Below, in pieces: positions 27,701 to 36,725 of a DNA stretch of 64,000 bases (positions are counted from its first letter, which is position 1; every line of letters begins with the position of its first letter). The position numbers and the translations under genes are program-made. The notes under the pieces are model-generated. The model ran no database searches and had not been told where the DNA came from. It saw only the letters and a program-made list of their open reading frames with translations. The stretch is from contig JAUMZQ010000001.1 of assembly GCA_030528055.1 (NCBI GenBank), forward strand, positions 62,001-126,000. Reading direction: 5' to 3'. This stretch comes from Streptococcus sp. (lineage in GTDB: Bacteria > Bacillota > Bacilli > Lactobacillales > Streptococcaceae).

Positions 27701-28192
27701 ATGAATACACCAAATATAGTAATGACAAGAGTGGATGAACGATTAATTCATGGACAAGGTCAGCTTTGGATTAAATATCTAGGTTGCAACACTGTCATTG
27801 TTGCAAATGATGAAGTTAGTGAAGATAAAATTCAACAAACATTGATGAAGACGGTAGTACCCGATTCGGTTGCTATGCGTTTCTTCTCACTTGAAAAAAT
27901 AATTAATATTATCCATAAAGCCAATCCAGCTCAAACGATTTTTATTGTTATTAAAAATTTGGAAGATGCTTTAACTTTGATTGAAGGTGGTGTGCCAATT
28001 ACAGAATTAAATGTAGGCAATATCCATAACGCAGAAGGAAAAGAACAAGTAACACGCTCAATCTTTCTTGGACAACGAGATAAAGAGATTATTAAAAAAT
28101 TAAATCAAGAATATGGCGTGCGTTTCAATACAAAAACAACTCCAACAGGTAATGATGGAGCCATTGAAGTTAATTTAATTGATTATATATAA
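27701..28192 (+). CDS. PTS mannose-family EIIB component
   Basis: 163 residues. MTRVDERLIHGQGQ contains the phospho-accepting His typical of EIIB-Man. The ATG at 27701 follows a strong AGGAGG site; an upstream in-frame start would overlap ugl and lacks one. It transfers phosphate from EIIA to the sugar bound by EIIC/EIID. Confidence 0.93.
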   Translation: MNTPNIVMTRVDERLIHGQGQLWIKYLGCNTVIVANDEVSEDKIQQTLMKTVVPDSVAMRFFSLEKIINIIHKANPAQTIFIVIKNLEDALTLIEGGVPITELNVGNIHNAEGKEQVTRSIFLGQRDKEIIKKLNQEYGVRFNTKTTPTGNDGAIEVNLIDYI

Positions 28193-28210
28193 TTTAAAAA
28201 GGAGAATGCT

Positions 28211-28993
28211 ATGAATATCAACATCGTTCAAGCTATATTAATTGGCTTGTGGACCGCTTTTTGTTTTAGTGGAATGTTGTTAGGGATTTATACAAACAGA
28301 TGTATTATCCTGTCATTTGGTGTGGGAATTATTTTGGGAGATATTCCTACAGCGTTAACAATGGGGGCTATTAGTGAATTAGCCTATATGGGATTCGGAG
28401 TTGGTGCCGGTGGTACAGTTCCTCCAAATCCAATTGGACCTGGTATTTTTGGAACATTAATGGCTATTACAAGTAAAGGGAAAGTAACTCCAGAAGCAGC
28501 TCTTGCTCTGTCAACTCCAATTGCTGTAGCTATTCAATTCCTCCAAACGTTTGCTTATACAGCTTTTGCTGGTGCACCTGAGAGCGCTATTAAAGCACTA
28601 CGACAAAATAATATTAAAAAATTTAAGATTATAGCTAATGGAACTGTATGGTTATTTGCAGCCATTGGTCTAACTTTGGGGATTATAGGAGCTTTATCTA
28701 TTGATACTTTGTTGCATTTAGTAGATTTCATTCCACCAATATTATTAAATGGTCTTACTATTGCTGGTAAAATGTTGCCTGCCATCGGATTTGCTATGAT
28801 TTTATCAATTATGGCAAAGAAAGAACTCATTCCATTTGTGTTATTAGGTTATGTTTGTGCATCTTATCTTAATATTCCGACAATCGGTATTGCCCTTGTA
28901 GGAACAATATTTGCATTGATTGAACTATACCAAAAACCAAGCAAGAACACAGAAACGGTAACGGAAGGAGCTGAACAAGATGACTGGATCTAA
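28211..28993 (+). CDS. PTS mannose-family EIIC component
   Basis: A 260-residue polytopic membrane protein of the EIIC-Man family, with GAISELAYMGFGVGAGGTVPPNP being the recognisable membrane-loop region (split here from 28366 to 28434). It forms the sugar channel with EIID and overlaps that gene by 14 bases. RBS AAAGGAGA. Confidence 0.92.
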   Translation: MNINIVQAILIGLWTAFCFSGMLLGIYTNRCIILSFGVGIILGDIPTALTMGAISELAYMGFGVGAGGTVPPNPIGPGIFGTLMAITSKGKVTPEAALALSTPIAVAIQFLQTFAYTAFAGAPESAIKALRQNNIKKFKIIANGTVWLFAAIGLTLGIIGALSIDTLLHLVDFIPPILLNGLTIAGKMLPAIGFAMILSIMAKKELIPFVLLGYVCASYLNIPTIGIALVGTIFALIELYQKPSKNTETVTEGAEQDDWI

Positions 28994-29801
28994 AAAATTA
29001 ACGAAAAGTGATTACACCAAAACAGCTTTAAGAGCATTCTTTTTACAAAATGGTTTTAATTATAGCAACTATCAAGGAATTGGTTATGCTAATGTCATGT
29101 ATCCAGCCTTAAAAAAACATTATGGGGATGATAAAGAAGGTTTAAATCAAGCTTTAGAAGATAATTGTGAATTTTATAATACAAACCCTCACTTTTTACC
29201 ATTTATTACTAGTCTACATTTAGTTATGTTGGAAAATGGTCGTACAGAAAAAGAAACTAGAAGTATTAAAATGGCGTTAATGGGACCATTGGCAGGTATT
29301 GGAGACTCTCTTTCTCAATTCTGTTTAGCACCACTTTTCTCAACGATTGCAGCCTCTTTAGCAACAGATGGCTTAATTGTGGGACCTATTCTCTTCTTCT
29401 TAGCCATGAACATTATTTTGACTGGTATAAAACTTGGAACAGGTTTGTATGGTTATAAATTAGGAACAAGCTTTATTGATAAATTAAGCGAGCAAATGAC
29501 AATTATTTCTCGTATTGCAAACATTATTGGTGTTACTGTTATCGCTGGTTTGGCTGCAACTTCTGTAAAAATAACTGTTCCTTTAACATTTGCTGCAGGT
29601 AAAGTTGATGCTGCCAATGTAAATCAAAAATTTGTAACTATCCAAGGAATGCTTGATAAAATTGCTCCAGCTTTGTTACCAGCCTTATTTACTCTATTGA
29701 TGTATTATTTAATAAAACAAAAAAAATGGACAACGTATAAACTAGTTATTTTAACAGTTATTATCGGTATTATTGGAAGCTGGTTGCATATTCTAGCCTA
29801 G
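28980..29801 (+). CDS. PTS mannose-family EIID component
   Basis: 273 residues of the EIID-Man family: RAFFLQNGFNYSNYQGIGY near the N-terminus, MGPLAGIGDSLSQF, and C-terminal membrane segments. Together with EIIC it imports and phosphorylates the unsaturated disaccharide. In pneumococcus a yajC gene follows; here a hairpin and then the heparinase-like gene follow instead. Confidence 0.92.
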   Translation: MTGSKKLTKSDYTKTALRAFFLQNGFNYSNYQGIGYANVMYPALKKHYGDDKEGLNQALEDNCEFYNTNPHFLPFITSLHLVMLENGRTEKETRSIKMALMGPLAGIGDSLSQFCLAPLFSTIAASLATDGLIVGPILFFLAMNIILTGIKLGTGLYGYKLGTSFIDKLSEQMTIISRIANIIGVTVIAGLAATSVKITVPLTFAAGKVDAANVNQKFVTIQGMLDKIAPALLPALFTLLMYYLIKQKKWTTYKLVILTVIIGIIGSWLHILA

Positions 29802-29832
29802 TATTTAGTTTATTCTTGTCATAGTTTAATTG

Positions 29833-29883
29833 AAGGAGCAGTTTACCAAATCTAATTTAAGATTTTGGAGGCGGCTCCTTTTA
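29833..29883 (+). terminator. Hairpin between EIID and the heparinase-like gene
   Basis: AAGGAGC / GCTCCTT outer stem with a second pairing (CCAAATCT / AGATTTTGG) inside, followed by TTTTA. It could be a leaky terminator, adjusting expression of the downstream gene relative to the PTS genes. Confidence 0.5.
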
Positions 29884-29910
29884 TCATATGGTGCCTATGG
29901 AGGGGTCAAC

Positions 29911-31815
29911 ATGATAAAAGAAAATAACTATTTTAAATCTTTAGATTTAAGCTTTTGTAGAAATTACATCAAGAAGCACCAGATAAAAAATTATAAATCC
30001 ATCAAAGAAGTTGTTGATTTAATGATGAACAATACATTTATTTTCATGGATAACTGGGATATGGAACCTTGTTCTACTCCTCATCATTTGGAACCTCTGG
30101 ATTGGGATGAACCAGTCACGAATGATCCAGAATGGAATTATATGCTCAATCGGCAAACTTATCTTATGAAGTTTATTATTGTTTATCTGATTGAACAGGA
30201 TGACTCTTATCTTGTTAAGATGAAAAAACTATTGCTTCACTGGATAGAGCAACACCAAACACTTACCACAAGTTCCTTATCTAATCGTACATTAGATACA
30301 GGTATTCGTTGTATGGTATGGGTGAAGTTATTACTTTTTTTAAGGGTTTTTGATCAGATAAATGCTGATGAGATGAACTATATTTTACTATCACTACAAA
30401 AACAAATTGCTTTTTTGATGGAAAATTATGTTGATAAGTATAGTTTGAGTAATTGGGGGATTTTTCAAACTGTTGCTATTATAGTTTGTGACTATTATTT
30501 TGGAGAAAATATAGCGATTGAAGAAGCCAGAAAATTTGCTGAAAAAGAGCTAGAGCAACAGCTTACTCTACAAATTTTAGAAGATGGTGTCCAGTTTGAA
30601 CAATCTATAATGTACCATGTAGAAGTTTTTCAAGTCTTAGTTGAATTAGCTATTTTAGTACCTAAATATAAACACAAACTAAAAGAAATATTGACTAAGA
30701 TGGCTATCTATATTCAGATGATGACAGGACCTGATAATTATCAAATTGCTTTAGGGGATAGCGATAAAACAGATACTCGAGATATACTGACTTTGGCAAG
30801 TATTGTATTGGAAAATCCTTATTTAAAAACATCTGCCTTCCCTAAAGTGGATATTAATACTTTAATGCTGATAGGAAAAGAGGGAGTTGAAATTTTTGAA
30901 AAACTGAGTACTTTCAAACAACCTCAAAAAAGTATTATCTTTAAACAATCAGGTCAGGTGTGTATACATAAAGAAGATTATTTTTTGTTTTTTAAAAATG
31001 GACCTTTAGGCAGTTCACACACCCACAGTGATTTAAATAGCTTGTGTCTATACAGTCAAGGGAAACCTCTTTTTGTTGATTCAGGACGATTTACTTATCG
31101 CGAAGATGATTTAAGGTACAAATTAAAGAGTGCCCAAAGTCATTCTACTTGTTTTGTTGATGATATGATGCCAGAAAAAATAACAGGTTCTTGGACCTAT
31201 CAAACCTATCCAGAATCACTTTTTTGCCACTTAAATGAAATAGATGATGTAGTATTAGTAGAGGGATATTTACAGACACGATGTTTGGAAGAAACTAATT
31301 ATGGACATCTAAGGACTATTATTTGTCTCCCTCATCAAATTTTTATCATTTGTGATAAAGTAAATTGTGTAGGTAATCATCAGTTGACAACTCAATTTAT
31401 TTTGGATAGTTCTGTAAAGAACCATGGGCAAATAATTAATCACTTAAAAATTATTAGTGATATTCCTTTCCAAAAAGAAGAGGCAACTATCTCTGAAAAA
31501 TATAATCATTTAACCCCTACTAAAAAATTAGTAAAGAGACAAAATTTTTGCCACAACATAATAGATACCACTCTTTTTGTTCATCAGAATATTTCTGTGA
31601 AAAAATTAGCTGTATTACAAACAGGGGGTAATCGATCTGTCCCTAATGCATTGGCATGGGAATTTCAAGGAGAAGGGTGTCATTATATTGTAGGGATTTT
31701 ATCAGATGATTTAATACAAGGTGAAAAATTAGTTACAATTGATGGAATAAAATTTAGAGGAAAGGTAGTGATTTATGATAAAAAACAAAAAAGAACCGTT
31801 CGTTTAAAAACATAG
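29911..31815 (+). CDS. Heparinase II/III-family oligohyaluronate lyase
   Basis: 634 residues. An N-terminal alpha-toroid domain (about 1-330) and a C-terminal beta-sheet heparinase II/III domain with LGSSHTHSDLNSLCLYSQGK and VDSGRFTYREDDLR, the conserved active-site blocks. No signal peptide, so it acts in the cytoplasm, probably on short glycosaminoglycan oligosaccharides that reach the cell. The ATG at 29911 has GGAGGGG upstream; an in-frame start 81 bases earlier lies inside the hairpin region and is unlikely. Confidence 0.85.
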   Translation: MIKENNYFKSLDLSFCRNYIKKHQIKNYKSIKEVVDLMMNNTFIFMDNWDMEPCSTPHHLEPLDWDEPVTNDPEWNYMLNRQTYLMKFIIVYLIEQDDSYLVKMKKLLLHWIEQHQTLTTSSLSNRTLDTGIRCMVWVKLLLFLRVFDQINADEMNYILLSLQKQIAFLMENYVDKYSLSNWGIFQTVAIIVCDYYFGENIAIEEARKFAEKELEQQLTLQILEDGVQFEQSIMYHVEVFQVLVELAILVPKYKHKLKEILTKMAIYIQMMTGPDNYQIALGDSDKTDTRDILTLASIVLENPYLKTSAFPKVDINTLMLIGKEGVEIFEKLSTFKQPQKSIIFKQSGQVCIHKEDYFLFFKNGPLGSSHTHSDLNSLCLYSQGKPLFVDSGRFTYREDDLRYKLKSAQSHSTCFVDDMMPEKITGSWTYQTYPESLFCHLNEIDDVVLVEGYLQTRCLEETNYGHLRTIICLPHQIFIICDKVNCVGNHQLTTQFILDSSVKNHGQIINHLKIISDIPFQKEEATISEKYNHLTPTKKLVKRQNFCHNIIDTTLFVHQNISVKKLAVLQTGGNRSVPNALAWEFQGEGCHYIVGILSDDLIQGEKLVTIDGIKFRGKVVIYDKKQKRTVRLKT

Positions 31816-31957
31816 ACAACAAAAAAATGGTTTTAAAAAACAAAGGAACAAGTTTCATCAAATCAGATTGCTAAAAATATCAGATTTAAAAAACAATTTA
31901 CAACAACAAAGAATGTTCCTGTGATATAATTTAGGTAATAAAACAGAAAAGAAGGCG

Positions 31958-32965
31958 TTGAAATTGGGAAATAAAATAACAATTAAAGATATAGCAGAAA
32001 TGGCCCAAACATCTAAAACGACTGTCTCGTTTTATTTGAATGGGCGTTATGGAAAAATGTCACAAGAAACTAGAAAACGTATAGAAAAAGTGATTCAACA
32101 AACCAATTATAAACCAAGTATAGTAGCCCGTAGTTTGAATTCGAAGATTTCTCGTTTAATTGGTGTTCTAATTGGAGATATAACAAATACCTTTTCTAAT
32201 CAGATTGTAAAAGGCATTGAAGATGTCGCTCATAAAAAAGGCTATCAGGTAATTGTTGGAAACAGTAATTACAATCAAGAAAGTGAAGAGAAATATATTG
32301 AAAATATGCTTCTTTTAGGTGTTGATGGTTTCATCATTCAACCGACATCAAACTTTAGAAAATATTCTCTTATTTTAGAAGAAAAAAAGAAACATATGGT
32401 ATTTTTTGATAGCCAGTTATATGAACACAGAACGAGCTGGGTAAAGACTAATAATTATGATGCTGTATATGATACGATTAAAGATTGTTTAAAAAAAGGT
32501 TATACAAAATTTATTATTATTATGGCAGATACTAGCTTGTTGAGTACTCGAATTGAACGTGCATCAGGATTTATGGACTCATTAACGGATAGTGGTTACC
32601 AATATGATAGCTTGATTATTAAAAACAACAGTAACGATTCAAAAGTTATAAAAGATTTCTTGAATGAAAAAATCAAGTACGATGAAAAAACATTGATTTT
32701 CGCTCCAAATTGTTGGGCTTTACCTCTTGTATTTACAACTTTAAAAGAAATGGATTATCAGAGTTCTCAAGTGGGGCTTATCGGTTTTGATAATACTGAG
32801 TGGACAAACTTATCTTCTCCGAGCGTAACGACAATCGTGCAACCAGCTTTTGAAGAAGGTCAACAAGCGACGAAAATATTGATTGATCAAATTGAAGGAA
32901 AAAATGAAATTGAAAATCAACAGATTCTAGATTGTCGAGTTAATTGGCGTGAATCTACTCTTTGA
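31958..32965 (+). CDS. regR: LacI-family regulator RegR
   Basis: 335 residues. N-terminal helix-turn-helix (TIKDIAEMAQTSKTTVSFYLNG), followed by a periplasmic-binding-protein-like effector domain (LIGVLIGDITNTFSNQIVKG; QVGLIGFDNTEWT). It closely resembles pneumococcal RegR, the hyaluronan-cluster repressor. It starts with TTG (31958 or 31964) behind AAGAAGG. The likely operators are the AAACCGGT palindromes at 19030, 25764 and 26023. Confidence 0.92.
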   Translation: MKLGNKITIKDIAEMAQTSKTTVSFYLNGRYGKMSQETRKRIEKVIQQTNYKPSIVARSLNSKISRLIGVLIGDITNTFSNQIVKGIEDVAHKKGYQVIVGNSNYNQESEEKYIENMLLLGVDGFIIQPTSNFRKYSLILEEKKKHMVFFDSQLYEHRTSWVKTNNYDAVYDTIKDCLKKGYTKFIIIMADTSLLSTRIERASGFMDSLTDSGYQYDSLIIKNNSNDSKVIKDFLNEKIKYDEKTLIFAPNCWALPLVFTTLKEMDYQSSQVGLIGFDNTEWTNLSSPSVTTIVQPAFEEGQQATKILIDQIEGKNEIENQQILDCRVNWRESTL

Positions 32966-33017
32966 TAAATAATGATATGTTGCCTAGTGATTTTACGAGT
33001 TATAACTGTATAAAAAT

Positions 33018-33070
33018 TGACCTGCACCCCAAAAGTTAGACAAAAAATCTGACGAATGGGGTGTGTTTTT
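33018..33070 (+). terminator. Hairpin after regR, terminator-like and resembling an IS end
   Basis: CACCCCA (33025-33031) pairs with TGGGGTG (33057-33063), and inner GTTAGA pairs with TCTGAC; TGTTTTTATTT follows. It can terminate regR transcription. The flank TGACCTGCACCCCAAAAGTT also resembles the terminal repeats of IS3-family elements found in streptococci, so it may be an IS or MITE remnant. Confidence 0.6.
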
Positions 33071-33132
33071 ATTTGTAATGTGAGATTGAATTATGAATAT
33101 AAAACTAATATATAAAAAAACTAAAATTTATA

Positions 33133-33161
33133 TTGTGTTTTATACTATTTAGGAATATAAT
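33133..33161 (+). promoter_or_regulatory. cas9 promoter
   Basis: TTGTGT (33133-33138), 17-bp spacer, TATAAT (33156-33161). The leader is about 26 bases with AAGGAGAAA before the ATG. Confidence 0.65.
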
Positions 33162-33193
33162 GAAGGTGCAAATATATTTTGAAGGAGAAAAAA

Positions 33194-36100
33194 ATGAACG
33201 GTTTAATTTTAGGATTAGATATAGGTGTTAGTTCCGTTGGAGTAGGAATATTGGAAAAAAATACTGGTAAAATACTTCATGCTAGTTCAAGAATATTTTC
33301 CTCAGCCACTGCTGATAACAATATAGAGAGACGTACTTATAGACAAGGTAGAAGATTAGTTAGGAGGAAAAAGCATCGCAAAGTACGTTTAAAAGATGTT
33401 TTTAAAGCATTTGATCTTTTGGTAGATTTATCTGTAGTTCCTATTAACCTTAATCCATACGAAATACGTGTTAAAGCATTGGAAAAAGCAATAAGTAATG
33501 AGGAATTATTTATAGCACTTAAAAATATAATTAAACATAGAGGAGTGAGTTATCTGGATGACGCAATTGATGACGAGGTTCCTTCATCAGAGTACAGGAA
33601 ATCTATTGATGAAAATAGGAAATTATTGATAGAAAAAACACCCGGTCAAATTCAACTGGAAAGGTTTAAAAAATATGGTCAGCTTCGTGGTGATTTTACA
33701 ATAATTGAGAATAATGAAAAAAAACGTTTAATTAATATTTTTTCAACCTCTGCTTATAAAAAAGAAGCAGAACAAATTCTAAAAAAACAACAAGAATTTA
33801 ATAAAAATATATCTGATAAATTTATAGAGGCTTGTCTAACGATTTTGACTAGCAAAAGGAAGTATTATCATGGTCCTGGAAATGAAAAATCTCGAACAGA
33901 TTATGGACGGTTTAAAAAAGATGGAACTACTCTTAAAAATATTTTTGAAACTTTGATTGGAAAATGCTCTATTTATCCAGATGAATATAGAGCATCAAAA
34001 AGTTCTTATACAGCGCAAGAGTTTAACTTACTTAATGATTTAAATAATTTGACTGTACCTACAGAAACGAAAAAATTAAGTGAAGAGCAAAAACGAAAAA
34101 TTGTAAAGCATGTAAAAACCACTAAAAGTATTAGTTCTAAAACTTTATTCAAACACATTGCGAACATGTTAGATATTTCTGTTGATGATATAAAAGGCTA
34201 CAGAATAGATAAGGATGAAAAACCTGAGATTCATACCTTTGAAACTTACCGCAAAATGAAAACACTTAAGTCTATAGATGTTGATGAATTATCTTGTGGC
34301 ACTTTGGATACTTTAGCAAAAATTCTTACCTTAAATACTGATCGAGAGGGGATTGTCGAAGGAATTCAAGAAGATCTACCTGATGTGTTTACTGATGAAC
34401 AAATTAATGAACTCATTCAATACAGAAGAGAGAACAGTAGATTATTTAGTAAAGGGTGGCATAGTTTTTCTATTAAATTGATGAGAGAATTAATACCAGA
34501 ACTTTATGAAACAACAGAAGAACAGATGACCATTCTTACTCGTCTAGGAAAACAAAAAAATACTGTGATTTCCAGAAGGACAAGATATATTGATGAAACG
34601 AAATTAACAGAAGAAATTTATAATCCTGTTGTTGCAAAATCAGTACGTCAAGCTATCAAAATTGTAAATGAAACAACTAAAAAATATGGTGTTTTTGATA
34701 ATGTTGTTATTGAAATGGCGCGTGAAAGCAATGAGGAAGACGAGAAAAAGAAAATTCAGAAACTACAAAAAGCTAACATGGAAGAAAAACTTTCTTCTAT
34801 GAAGCATGCTGCACGATTATATAATGGTAAAGACAAATTACCGGATAATCTTTTTCATGGTCACAAAGAATTGACTACCAAGATTCGCTTATGGTATCAA
34901 CAAAAAGAAATATGTTTATATACTGGCAAAAAAATTTCAATTCATGACTTAATTCATAATCCGTATAAATATGAAATTGATCATATTTTACCTCTATCCC
35001 TTTCATTTGATGATAGTTTAGCAAATAAAGTATTAGTAACAGCTACTGCGAATCAAGAAAAGGGTCAAAGAACTCCTTTTCAATCACTAAATTCTATGGA
35101 GGATGGGTGGTCTTACAGAGAATTTAAGGATTACGTAAATAAGTCAAAATTTTTAAGTAATAAGAAAAAGGCTTATTTATTGACGGAAGAAGATATAAAT
35201 AAGATTGAGGTGAGACAAAAGTTTATTGAGAGGAATTTAGTTGACACACGCTATTCATCACGTGTTTTATTAAATGCTCTTCAAACTTTTTATGAAAAAA
35301 ATAAATTTGATACTAAAATTTCAGTTGTTAGAGGTCAATTTACTTCTCAATTAAGAAGAAGATGGAAAATTGATAAATCCAGAGAAACATACCATCATCA
35401 TGCAATAGATGCTTTAATTATTGCAGCTTCTAGTCAGCTAAAGTTATGGACAAAACAATGTAACCCTTTGCTATCCTATGAAGAAACTCAATTTGTTGAT
35501 TCAGAGACCGGAGAAATTATTTCTCTAACTGATGATGACTACAAAGAATTAGTTTTTAGAGTCCCATATGCTAACTTTATAGATGTTCTAAAAAGTAAAA
35601 AGTTTGAAGATGAAATTTTATTTTCCTATCAGGTAGATTCAAAATATAATAGAAAAATTTCTGATGCTACAATTTACTCCACTAGAAAAATGAAATTAGG
35701 CAAAGATAAAAAAGATGAAACTTATGTCGTCGCTAAAATAAAAGATATTTATAGTCAAAAAGGATTTGATGATTTTATTAAGAAATATAACAAAGATAAA
35801 ACACAGTTTTTAATATATCATAAAGATCCGAAAACTTTTAAAAATGTCATTGAAGAAATTTTACATACCTATCCTCAAACAGAGCAAGATGAGGATGGAA
35901 AAGAAATTCCATGCAATCCGTTTGAAAAATATCGTTTAGAAAATGGACCAATTCGAAAATATAGTAGAAAAGGAAACGGTCCAGTTATTAAGCAATTTAA
36001 ATACTACGATAAAAAATTAGGAAAGCATATTGATATCAGTCCAGTTAATAGCAAAAATAAAATTGTATTGCGTTCTTTAAATCCTTGGCGAGCAGATGTT

Positions 36101-36559
36101 TACTTTAACCACAAAACAGGTAAATACGAGTTGTTAGGATTAAAATATGCGGATTTACAATTTGAGAAGGGGGATGGAAGCTATGGTATTTCTAGAGAGA
36201 AATATGATGCTATAAAAAAAATAGAAGGAGTGGATGAAGATTCAGAATTTAAATTCACCTTATATAAAAATGATTTGATTTTGATAAAAGATACTGAAAA
36301 CAGTGAAGAACAACTGTTTAGGTTTTTGTCTAGAACAAAGCCAAAGCAAAAACATTATGTTGAATTAAAACCATATAATAAAGCTAAGTTTAATGGTGGA
36401 GAATCTCTAATAGGTATACTTGGTTCAGTTGTTAAAGGAAGTCAGTGTTTGAAAGGATTGAATAAAAGTAATCTTTCCATTTACAAAGTTAAAACAGATA
36501 TTTTAGGTAATAAATTTTTCATAAAAAAAGAGGGTGAGCAACCCAAACTTAATTTTTAA
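33194..36559 (+). CDS. cas9: Type II-A CRISPR effector nuclease Cas9 (Sth1-like, compact)
   Basis: 1121 residues, the same length as S. thermophilus CRISPR1 Cas9 and alike throughout. RuvC-I has Asp9 (LGLDIGVSSVG), followed by the Arg-rich bridge helix (RRTYRQGRRLVRRKKHRKVR). RuvC-II is IEMARE, HNH has His597 in EIDHILPLS with NQEKGQRTP, and RuvC-III has HHHAIDALIIAAS (Asp739). All catalytic residues are intact. The start at 33194 fits the AAGGAG site; a TTG 15 bases upstream overlaps that site. By similarity the PAM may resemble NNAGAAW, but the PAM-interacting domain has diverged and this is inference. Confidence 0.97.
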   Translation: MNGLILGLDIGVSSVGVGILEKNTGKILHASSRIFSSATADNNIERRTYRQGRRLVRRKKHRKVRLKDVFKAFDLLVDLSVVPINLNPYEIRVKALEKAISNEELFIALKNIIKHRGVSYLDDAIDDEVPSSEYRKSIDENRKLLIEKTPGQIQLERFKKYGQLRGDFTIIENNEKKRLINIFSTSAYKKEAEQILKKQQEFNKNISDKFIEACLTILTSKRKYYHGPGNEKSRTDYGRFKKDGTTLKNIFETLIGKCSIYPDEYRASKSSYTAQEFNLLNDLNNLTVPTETKKLSEEQKRKIVKHVKTTKSISSKTLFKHIANMLDISVDDIKGYRIDKDEKPEIHTFETYRKMKTLKSIDVDELSCGTLDTLAKILTLNTDREGIVEGIQEDLPDVFTDEQINELIQYRRENSRLFSKGWHSFSIKLMRELIPELYETTEEQMTILTRLGKQKNTVISRRTRYIDETKLTEEIYNPVVAKSVRQAIKIVNETTKKYGVFDNVVIEMARESNEEDEKKKIQKLQKANMEEKLSSMKHAARLYNGKDKLPDNLFHGHKELTTKIRLWYQQKEICLYTGKKISIHDLIHNPYKYEIDHILPLSLSFDDSLANKVLVTATANQEKGQRTPFQSLNSMEDGWSYREFKDYVNKSKFLSNKKKAYLLTEEDINKIEVRQKFIERNLVDTRYSSRVLLNALQTFYEKNKFDTKISVVRGQFTSQLRRRWKIDKSRETYHHHAIDALIIAASSQLKLWTKQCNPLLSYEETQFVDSETGEIISLTDDDYKELVFRVPYANFIDVLKSKKFEDEILFSYQVDSKYNRKISDATIYSTRKMKLGKDKKDETYVVAKIKDIYSQKGFDDFIKKYNKDKTQFLIYHKDPKTFKNVIEEILHTYPQTEQDEDGKEIPCNPFEKYRLENGPIRKYSRKGNGPVIKQFKYYDKKLGKHIDISPVNSKNKIVLRSLNPWRADVYFNHKTGKYELLGLKYADLQFEKGDGSYGISREKYDAIKKIEGVDEDSEFKFTLYKNDLILIKDTENSEEQLFRFLSRTKPKQKHYVELKPYNKAKFNGGESLIGILGSVVKGSQCLKGLNKSNLSIYKVKTDILGNKFFIKKEGEQPKLNF

Positions 36560-36575
36560 AAAATTAAAAAAATAG

Positions 36576-36604
36576 TTGCAATTAGCTTTTCAATGTTTTA
36601 TAAT
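36576..36604 (+). promoter_or_regulatory. tracrRNA promoter
   Basis: TTGCAA (36576-36581), 17-bp spacer, TATAAT (36599-36604), just after the cas9 stop; predicted start near 36611. Confidence 0.75.
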
Positions 36605-36610
36605 AAGGGT

Positions 36611-36706
36611 GTGAGAGATAATCTTGCACAGTTACTTAAATCTTGCAGAAGCTACAAAGATAAGGCTTCATGCCGAAATCAACGCCCTGTTTTACAGGGC
36701 GTTTTC
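36611..36706 (+). ncRNA. tracrRNA of the type II-A system
   Basis: The anti-repeat CAGTTACTTAAATCTTG (about 36629-36645) is an exact reverse complement of part of the CRISPR repeat, and flanking bases pair further with a bulge. It is followed by GAAGCTACAAAGATAAGGCTTCATGCC (36648-36674; nexus and stem region) and a terminator with a 9-bp stem, 36682-36690 / 36694-36702, then TTTT. The layout matches the S. thermophilus CRISPR1 tracrRNA, which base-pairs with pre-crRNA for RNase III processing and Cas9 loading. Confidence 0.93.
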
Positions 36707-36725
36707 GTATTGTAAGGGAGTTTTT

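Noticed and set aside
33179..33193. TTG start giving Cas9 five extra residues
   Set aside because: It overlaps the AAGGAG ribosome site of the ATG at 33194, and the shorter protein has the family N-terminus and length.
36624..36725. Upstream in-frame extension of the type II-A cas1
   Set aside because: It lies within the tracrRNA and has no ribosome site; the ATG at 36726 follows TAAGGGAG and gives the usual 303 residues.
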